A stretch of DNA of 59,978 nt from Firmicutes bacterium UBA5559 (GTDB taxonomy: Bacteria > Bacillota > Clostridia > Peptostreptococcales > Anaerovoracaceae): contig DIMT01000036.1 in the NCBI GenBank assembly GCA_002425705.1, positions 14,339 through 74,316 on the forward strand, given 5' to 3'. A program made the translations under genes and the position numbers. Positions 54,404-59,978 of this stretch are shown here, one piece after another (within the stretch, counting starts at the first letter, position 1; each line of letters begins with the position of its first letter). The notes beneath the pieces are model-generated. The model worked only from the letters and a program-made list of their open reading frames with translations, ran no database searches and was not told the origin of the DNA.

Positions 54404-55957
54404 CTACGACTCTCCTTCTATTTCCTGGCCTTCTGCCATTACCCGATTCCTTCCGGCGGCCTTGGCCCGATACAGGGCCCGGTCCGCCCGCTTTTTCACC
54501 ATCAGCCCATTCCGGTCTTCCTCCAGACGATAGAGAGAAACGCCGATGCTGACGGTCAGGGACAACTCTTTTTCCTCTTTCCGGAAACAATGTTCTTCCA
54601 CCGCTTTCCGGAGTCTTTCAGCCACTAGGATTCCTTCAGCCAGTCCGGTACCCGGCAGAATCCCCATAAATTCTTCTCCGCCATATCGGCCAATCATTTC
54701 CCCGGCCCGCGTCATGCCCTTCAGTACGCTGCCCAGTTCCACCAGAACCCAGTCCCCAAAGTCATGACCGTATCGGTCGTTTACTTGCTTGAACCAATCT
54801 ACATCGATGATCAGAAGGGCAAAGGCCTGGCCTTCTTCCTCCGTCCGCCGGATAGCCCCATCCAGCATCTCTTCCAGCCCCCGACGATTCTGAAGGCCCG
54901 TCAGAAAATCGCACTTGGCATCCCTCTGCACCAATTGGTTGACCTGATGCAGTTCCTGATTCTTCTTTTCCAGGGCCTGAACCAGATCTCGATTATCGGC
55001 CAACGTCAGTTTCTGACGCATCAGCAGCAGGACCATAACCAGGACAAACAGCCAGGGTCCGGGACGGTTCAGTTCCGAGTCCAGAAGAAAGTTGGTGACT
55101 ACCAGAATCATGAGCCCATAGGACAAATATACCAAAAAATGGTTTTCCTTTGAAGGATGGATATCCTTGGATTCTTCAGCAGGAATTTTATTCTGCCCTG
55201 CTATGCGGAACACGGCTGAAAGCCCGATAAGCTGAAGGGATATCATCCAGCACAAGTCTGCCAAACCACCGGAAACAAAAGCATCCTGGCCATTCATCAG
55301 CATATAATAGGTGTCCGTTAAAAAAAACAAAGCAGCACCCACTATTATGGGTCCATACCGATTGCCCCTTTTTAAGGAGGCCTTCCCGAATAAAAACAAC
55401 ACGGCGAACAGAAGAGCCAGGTCCGTTACCGGGTAGCTCACCGATATAAAGATAGCCATGGGCGAAACGATCTCTTCCCTGAAAATTGGCTCGATGAGAT
55501 ACCGGATGCTAAGTATGGTTGCCAGCAGAACCACCAAAAGAATATCCAGCAGGAAACGAAACCCGATGAATTTATTGAAATTGGAATAAAATTCAAATAC
55601 TAATCCAATAATGAATATAATTGGAAAAAGAAGATAGAAGATATCCGGCAAACCGGGAAAAGGAGCTTCCCTTCCCAGCACCAGCTCGTAGAACATCCAA
55701 GAGGATTCTCCGATGGTATAGGAGCAATGGGCGGTCAGCAACAGCCTCCAGAAAGTTTTTTCCCATCCTTCCGACTGGTGGATCGCCTGTATATAAGGAA
55801 CAATCGGAGCCAGATAGCCAATCAAAGAAATCAAATTTACTCCGGTGATCCAAAGAGGGCGGTTTTGCTGGAATAAAAGGAACCAGAAAAGAAACAGGCT
55901 GCCAGATAACAGCATGAAACGAATATAACCCTCTTTAGTCCCCAATTGCTTCAGCAT
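54404..55957 (-). CDS. Membrane-bound GGDEF diguanylate cyclase
   Basis: The 517-residue protein has about ten membrane segments in its first 330 residues, a short coiled linker (LVQALEKKNQELHQVNQLVQ) and a GGDEF domain with GRYGGEEFMGILPG. The active-site GGEEF is intact, so c-di-GMP synthesis from GTP is likely. The inhibitory I-site reads RAGE instead of RxxD, so feedback may be weak. The start at 55957 (GGTGG upstream) is tentative; an earlier TTG at 55978 also is open. Confidence 0.88.
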   Translation of the reverse strand: MLKQLGTKEGYIRFMLLSGSLFLFWFLLFQQNRPLWITGVNLISLIGYLAPIVPYIQAIHQSEGWEKTFWRLLLTAHCSYTIGESSWMFYELVLGREAPFPGLPDIFYLLFPIIFIIGLVFEFYSNFNKFIGFRFLLDILLVVLLATILSIRYLIEPIFREEIVSPMAIFISVSYPVTDLALLFAVLFLFGKASLKRGNRYGPIIVGAALFFLTDTYYMLMNGQDAFVSGGLADLCWMISLQLIGLSAVFRIAGQNKIPAEESKDIHPSKENHFLVYLSYGLMILVVTNFLLDSELNRPGPWLFVLVMVLLLMRQKLTLADNRDLVQALEKKNQELHQVNQLVQRDAKCDFLTGLQNRRGLEEMLDGAIRRTEEEGQAFALLIIDVDWFKQVNDRYGHDFGDWVLVELGSVLKGMTRAGEMIGRYGGEEFMGILPGTGLAEGILVAERLRKAVEEHCFRKEEKELSLTVSIGVSLYRLEEDRNGLMVKKRADRALYRAKAAGRNRVMAEGQEIEGES

Positions 55958-56041
55958 TTTCCACCAAAAAAATAACAAAAAAATAATTTATTGTGATACT
56001 AGTTATATCGGATTTTGATGAAAATTGCAAGTTTAATATAA

Positions 56042-56072
56042 ATGTAAACCAATATAATTATTTGGTTGACAG
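56042..56072 (+). promoter_or_regulatory. BirA operator 1
   Basis: ATGTAAAC-N15-GTTGACAG is a biotin-repressor half-site pair (TTGTTAAC...GTTAACAA type) with exactly 15 bases between arms. It overlaps the -35 of the bioY promoter. Confidence 0.65.
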
Positions 56073-56094
56073 GAATCCTTTGTTAACCTATAAT
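56066..56094 (+). promoter_or_regulatory. Consensus SigA promoter of bioY
   Basis: TTGACA (56066-56071) and TATAAT (56089-56094) are exactly 17 bases apart, both perfect. Confidence 0.88.
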
Positions 56095-56110
56095 ATTTTT
56101 TAGTTGACAA
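56080..56110 (+). promoter_or_regulatory. BirA operator 2
   Basis: TTGTTAAC-N15-GTTGACAA spans the -10 and start region. Its arms match the Bacillota BirA box better than operator 1. The two sites are 38 bases apart centre to centre. Confidence 0.75.
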
Positions 56111-56142
56111 TCCACAATCTACCATCTAAAAGGAGAAGCATC

Positions 56143-56709
56143 ATGACCAGTACAAAAACCCGTTCCATGACTCTGATAGCCTTGTTTACCGCTGTAACCT
56201 GCATCCTGGGTCCTCTTTCCATACCCTTGCCTTTTTCCCCTGTTCCGATAAGCTTTACGAATCTAGCCATTTACTTCACCGTTTACCTCTGCGGAATGAA
56301 AAAAGGGACCATCAGCTACCTATTGTATCTGATGATCGGATTTGTCGGGGTGCCGGTATTTTCTAGCTTTACTGCTGGTCCGGCCAAATTGCTGGGACCC
56401 ACTGGCGGATATTTGATTGGTTTTATCTTTCTAGCTTTGATAGCCGGGTATTTTACAGACCGGTTTGATGGCCGAATAGGTCCTTTTTTGGCAGGCATGG
56501 CCATCGGAACCCTGGTTCTTTACCTGTTCGGAACAGCATGGCTGGCATATCAGGCAGGAATGACTTTTGAAGCAGCTTTATTTGCCGGGGTAATCCCCTA
56601 TATTCCAGGGGATCTGATTAAAATGGGCATTGCGGCTTCCATCGCTCCCGTCCTTCGGCGACGGCTGCTAAAAGCAGGCTATCTCTCCGATTCCCGAGCT
56701 CGTTCATAG
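56143..56709 (+). CDS. bioY: Biotin transporter BioY
   Basis: The 188-residue S component of an ECF-type biotin importer has about six hydrophobic segments and BioY signatures (PFSPVPISFTNLAIYFT; GPTGGYLIGF; VIPYIPGDLIKMGIA). No EcfA/EcfT genes lie nearby, so it may use shared ones. ATG 56143 has AAGGAG seven bases upstream, preferred over the 13-codon longer frame. Expression is likely BirA/biotin-repressed. Confidence 0.93.
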   Translation: MTSTKTRSMTLIALFTAVTCILGPLSIPLPFSPVPISFTNLAIYFTVYLCGMKKGTISYLLYLMIGFVGVPVFSSFTAGPAKLLGPTGGYLIGFIFLALIAGYFTDRFDGRIGPFLAGMAIGTLVLYLFGTAWLAYQAGMTFEAALFAGVIPYIPGDLIKMGIAASIAPVLRRRLLKAGYLSDSRARS

Positions 56710-56897
56710 TAATAGTCCCATTCAAAATTACAATCCTTGCAACGATACAGACCCGAAGCGGTAAAACCCGCCGAGCAGCATGCGGCAACCGCTTTTCCTT
56801 CCAGAATCTCCTTCCGGACATCCGGGTCTGCAGCCATGCTGGGAGGAACTACCCGGGCTACATTGGATGAGCCGCATCGGTAACATTTTCGTTCCAT
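56679..56897 (-). CDS. Small zinc-ribbon protein
   Basis: The 72-residue protein has two CxxC pairs (CYRCG, CKDC) and a CC, a zinc-ribbon or rubredoxin-like pattern. AGGAAGGATGAA precedes the ATG. Its 3' end overlaps the 3' end of bioY by 31 bp on the opposite strand. Function unknown. Confidence 0.65.
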   Translation of the reverse strand: MERKCYRCGSSNVARVVPPSMAADPDVRKEILEGKAVAACCSAGFTASGLYRCKDCNFEWDYYYERARESER

Positions 56898-56921
56898 TTC
56901 ATCCTTCCTTTCTTACTGGTT

Positions 56922-58187
56922 TTATGGAATCAGGAGAAAATAGGAGTTTTTCAGATAATCCTGCTCATAATCCAGTGCTAATCGATATAAAAATCTTTTG
57001 ATGGAGGCGGGTGATCCCCCCTCCTTTTCTAATTTTTCCACCATAATCAGGAATTTCTTTTTCTCTTTTTCAGAAGCCTTCTCTTTAAAATAACCCCATA
57101 CATGATGCAAGGCATTGATGGAATTACCCACCGTAGCTGTTTGCTTCAGACCCCCATCCAGAATCCGGTAAAAATCCAGTACCGGGTAGGTGCTTTTATC
57201 TTTGAGCAGGTTCCGGATCGATTGATAGTCCTGGGGGCTGGATTCCAGCAGGGAGTATTTATAACGGCTCCATTCTTCTTCCAGTTTCTTCATGCTCCCC
57301 GGATTCTGGATACCATTGATACATTTTATGGCAGAAAGATTTTTGTCCTTTACTTCCAGCATGATATCCGGTTTTTGGCCTTCCAGCCCTTTTAGAAAGG
57401 CTGAAAAATGATCCAGGTTGATGGTGGCAGAATGAGATCCGGGGCGTTTCCCCGGGTCCTGCTGGGAATAGTGGATCTTTTGGCTCCCATCCCGTGATTT
57501 CCAGGTTTCTCCCGCCAGGGCGATCCATTCCGATTCCTTCCTATCTATGGAGGACGGAAGAACCTGATGGTGGAGGTTGTCAAATACCACGGGCAACCCC
57601 ACCCGACCGGCCAGTTCCAGCACTTGATCGATGGGATAAGACCGGTCATCGTTCTCAATCACCAAACGGGATAAGATAGCCGGGTCCAGGGAAGAAGCCA
57701 TCCGGGCAAACCGATTTTTTGCTTCCTGCCGGTATCCGTAAACTCCGCCCACATGGAGGACGATCTTATGCTCTTTGCCAGTCACAAGACTATCCAATAC
57801 CCGATTGTGATATTCCAAATCCAGTATCGCCCGTTCTACCACCCCCGGATCTTCGGAGTTGAGGACGGTATACTGACCCGGATGCATGGACACCCTCATG
57901 GACGCTCCAGTGATTTTCTTTCCAATCCTTTGGAAATCATCAGCAAAGATCTCCCACCAGGGAAGGGAATTGACCGGGCTGGAACCAAAGGGAATCAAAT
58001 CGGAACTGATTCGGAACATCTTGATTCCCATCCCGATATTATAATCAATGATCCGCTCCAGGGAGGCCAGATTGGAATTTATCAATTCTTTCAGACGTTC
58101 TTCCCCGGCCTTTTCCTGACGGCAAGTCTTCATACCTGTATCCGGTACCCCCAGGGTAAGGCAGGCATATCCGATTTTGATCCCCAT
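56922..58187 (-). CDS. uvsE: UV damage endonuclease (UvsE)
   Basis: The 421-residue repair enzyme makes a nick 5' of UV photoproducts. The TIM-barrel features are visible: IGYACLTLGVP at the start, RISSDLIPFGS, SMHPGQYTVLNS, KIVLHVGGVYG, VIENDDRSY and PVVFDNLHHQV, with metal-binding His, Glu and Asp residues. Length is somewhat longer than the minimal UvsE. Confidence 0.92.
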   Translation of the reverse strand: MGIKIGYACLTLGVPDTGMKTCRQEKAGEERLKELINSNLASLERIIDYNIGMGIKMFRISSDLIPFGSSPVNSLPWWEIFADDFQRIGKKITGASMRVSMHPGQYTVLNSEDPGVVERAILDLEYHNRVLDSLVTGKEHKIVLHVGGVYGYRQEAKNRFARMASSLDPAILSRLVIENDDRSYPIDQVLELAGRVGLPVVFDNLHHQVLPSSIDRKESEWIALAGETWKSRDGSQKIHYSQQDPGKRPGSHSATINLDHFSAFLKGLEGQKPDIMLEVKDKNLSAIKCINGIQNPGSMKKLEEEWSRYKYSLLESSPQDYQSIRNLLKDKSTYPVLDFYRILDGGLKQTATVGNSINALHHVWGYFKEKASEKEKKKFLIMVEKLEKEGGSPASIKRFLYRLALDYEQDYLKNSYFLLIP

Positions 58188-58188
58188 G

Positions 58189-58992
58189 TCAACCTTTCTT
58201 TTCTGCTTCTTCCAACAGATGGCTCAGTTCCGCCAGAGGCCGATGGCAGTATTTGCAGTTTGCAGGAGCAATTTGTTCCCATAGTTCGTCCTCGGTTTTA
58301 TCTTTGGTCAAATAATCCCGCAGGATTTTTCCATCTTTCATTTCGATGATGCGATCGGATTTCTCTGCGATATGCCGGTCATGGGTGACGATGAGAAAGG
58401 CCATCTTCAGATCCCGATTGATCTGTCTCAGCAGTTCATAAACCTGTTCTGTGGAGTCAGAGTCCAGGTTGCCGGTAGGTTCATCCGCCAGGACAAGATC
58501 CGGTTCATTAATCAGTGACCGGGCAATGGAAACCCGCTGTTGCTGACCACCGGAAAGGTTATTGGCCAGATTGTTCATCCGGTCTTTCAAACCAACGATT
58601 TCCAGCAGTTCCTTAGCCCTCTCCTGCCGTTCCAGGGTAACCTTCCCGTTGTTGATCCAGGTTGGCAGCAGAACATTTTCCAGGGCTGTAAATTCCGGCA
58701 GAAGGTGGTGAGACTGAAAGATAAATCCAATGTTCTGATTCCGAAACTCAGCCAGTTCCCGTTCATCCATGGAACTGAATTCCCGGTCTTTAAAGTATAA
58801 TTTTCCTGAGGTGGGCTTATCCAGTGCCCCCAACATGTTGAGCAGGGTACTCTTGCCGCATCCGGAAGGCCCGATGATGCTGGCAAATTCACTTTTTTTC
58901 AAGGAAAGATTAACTTCATTCAAAGCACGGGTCCGGATAATCGTCCCGTATTCTTTCACCAGATTTTCACCGAATAATAATCGATCATCCAT
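58189..58992 (-). CDS. ABC transporter ATP-binding protein (MacB/LolD type)
   Basis: The 267-residue ATPase has Walker A GPSGCGKST, signature LSGGQQQR and Walker B LVLADEPTGNLD, typical of MacB/LolD-type partners of FtsX-like permeases. Its C-terminus carries a zinc-like CKYCHRP. It overlaps the permease gene by eight bases. Confidence 0.9.
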   Translation of the reverse strand: MDDRLLFGENLVKEYGTIIRTRALNEVNLSLKKSEFASIIGPSGCGKSTLLNMLGALDKPTSGKLYFKDREFSSMDERELAEFRNQNIGFIFQSHHLLPEFTALENVLLPTWINNGKVTLERQERAKELLEIVGLKDRMNNLANNLSGGQQQRVSIARSLINEPDLVLADEPTGNLDSDSTEQVYELLRQINRDLKMAFLIVTHDRHIAEKSDRIIEMKDGKILRDYLTKDKTEDELWEQIAPANCKYCHRPLAELSHLLEEAEKKG

Positions 58993-59978
58993 TTTTTATC
59001 GCCTCCATTGGATTGAGGTTGGCTGAACTTCTGGCCGGAATCACCGATGCAATGGTACTGGCTCCGATGGCAATCAGGCCAACCATTACAACACCCATGG
59101 GCTTGATGACAATGTCAAAGCTGGACTCTCCCGTGTTGAAGAATTGGAAGGACTGAATCAACAGAACCCCTATCAAACTCCCGGCTACAGCTCCGATTAC
59201 CCCTAGGATCAGGCCCTGAAGCAGAAAGATCTTGCTGGCACTCTCTCTGGTGGCTCCCATGGCTTTCAAAATGCCGATTTCCTTGGATTTCTGAACCACG
59301 GACACCGCCAGTACGCTGGAAATCCCCAGGGTCACTGCCAATATGACAAAAAATTGAATGGTATAGGAAGAGCTGCTCTGGCTGGCCAGAGCACTTAACA
59401 AAGACGCATTTTGACCCTTCCAGTCACTGATCTTCACATTCCCGAAGCGGCTGGTCCAATCTTCCGCCACCACGTCGGCTAAAAAGGGATCTTCCAATTG
59501 GGTTTCTACAAATGAGATGCTGCTGCCCAGCCCAAAAACCTTCTGAGCCCGTGGCAAGTCAGTAAATACCAGCGATTCGTTCAAGGCCTCATTTTCCAAA
59601 TCAAAAATCCCAATGACCAGCATCTGTACCGCTTCTCCATTAGGGAGCAGAAGACTGATGGGCCCTCCCGGAGAAACCCCCAGTTCTTTGGCAAGCCCAG
59701 TACCTATTAAAAGGCTGTTGCCAGCCAGGGTACCGGTACCCTGAAGGATTCTGGGGCTGATATCGTAGATTTGGTCTGCATCCTCCAGCTGGATTCCCTT
59801 TATTTGAACAGAAAAACTTTTTCCTGAGCTGCGGATCAGTCCGGTTCCCTGTACCGCCGGGGAAACCGCTGTAACGGCAGGATCCTGACGGATATCAGCG
59901 GTCAGGATCTCCCAATTATTGATTCCTTTGCTCAAATTATTGTAATTACCTCGAAGAAGATTATCCCCCCCCCCCCCC
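58985..59978 (-). CDS. FtsX-like ABC permease, N-terminal part beyond window
   Basis: The visible 330 codons are open to the window edge, so the start lies outside. Segments about 200-310 of the visible part hold three membrane helices with the FtsX motif SVVQKSKEIGILKAMGAT, and the preceding extracytoplasmic part (TADIRQDPAVTAVSPAVQGT) is MacB-like. The last 14 bases are C's, so the first codons seen are not reliable. It pairs with the ATPase gene for export or lipoprotein release. Confidence 0.85.
   Translation of the reverse strand, partial: GGGGDNLLRGNYNNLSKGINNWEILTADIRQDPAVTAVSPAVQGTGLIRSSGKSFSVQIKGIQLEDADQIYDISPRILQGTGTLAGNSLLIGTGLAKELGVSPGGPISLLLPNGEAVQMLVIGIFDLENEALNESLVFTDLPRAQKVFGLGSSISFVETQLEDPFLADVVAEDWTSRFGNVKISDWKGQNASLLSALASQSSSSYTIQFFVILAVTLGISSVLAVSVVQKSKEIGILKAMGATRESASKIFLLQGLILGVIGAVAGSLIGVLLIQSFQFFNTGESSFDIVIKPMGVVMVGLIAIGASTIASVIPARSSANLNPMEAIKNG
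59965..59978. other. Run of 14 C at the window edge
   Basis: A pure homopolymer of 14 C's ends the sequence, inside the permease gene. A sequencing or assembly artefact at a contig end is the simplest reading. Confidence 0.8.

Noticed and set aside
1..59978. CRISPR arrays, tRNA/rRNA, transposases, phage genes, riboswitches
   Set aside because: Scanned for and not seen by reading; short or diverged elements could be missed without computation.

Overview
The window looks like chromosomal DNA of an anaerobic Clostridia-type bacterium (Bacillota). This rests on strong AGGAGG-type ribosome sites, superoxide reductase (desulfoferrodoxin), a SigV/RsiV pair, a GerMN domain of the sporulation family, DnaE with PfkA and pyruvate kinase, an Anaerovorax/Clostridium-type 4-hydroxybutyryl-CoA dehydratase, and ACT/UPF0210 and DUF1836/DUF3842 genes typical of Clostridia. 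I cannot name a species. No rRNA, tRNA, CRISPR, IS element or prophage was seen. Both window edges cut genes, and the right edge ends in 14 C's, which suggests a contig end.

Layout. 1-9142 (minus): one long operon with a universal-stress-type protein, an HdeD-like protein, a SulP transporter, two FAD oxidoreductases, a corrinoid adenosyltransferase, a secreted GH26 hydrolase and a lipoprotein that fuses a GerMN domain to an FAD oxidoreductase. 9263-19370: dinB, then pfkA, dnaE, pyk, a small membrane protein, MscS and TypA/BipA. 19560-30013: a methyltransferase, DUF2207/LemA, uracil-DNA glycosylase, an ABC-F ATPase, a nitroreductase, an osmoprotectant ABC importer, a GIY-YIG protein, MscL and a NUDIX hydrolase. 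30116-36329: a nitrilase-family amidase, an NhaC-type antiporter and a YtcJ-like amidohydrolase, preceded by a textbook sigma-54 (-24/-12) promoter and by the gene of a PAS-AAA-Fis enhancer-binding protein, itself downstream of a YczE-type membrane protein. 36416-41220 (plus): EamA transporter, an FdhD-like protein without the CxxC loop, MobA, a radical SAM protein, an ACT protein and UPF0210.

43156-49249 (minus) is the most interesting block: ndh2, polyprenyl synthase, a NusG-II protein (EetA-like), a Gx transporter (EetB-like), a two-repeat lipoprotein and ApbE. This is the gene set of flavin-based extracellular electron transfer (EET) known from Listeria, but the lipoprotein is not a recognisable PplA and shows no canonical ApbE target motif. 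Two motif-like sequences (DTVSAATG and DAVTVATG) lie instead in a loop between the membrane segments of the NDH-2. The operon starts from a near-consensus promoter with a leader of about 185 nt.

49652-59978: desulfoferrodoxin, a nitroreductase, 4-hydroxybutyryl-CoA dehydratase, a SigV/RsiV lysozyme-response pair with a probable autoregulatory promoter, DUF3842, a membrane GGDEF protein, BioY under two tandem BirA operators, a zinc-ribbon protein, UvsE, and an ABC transporter of the MacB/LolD type cut by the window edge.
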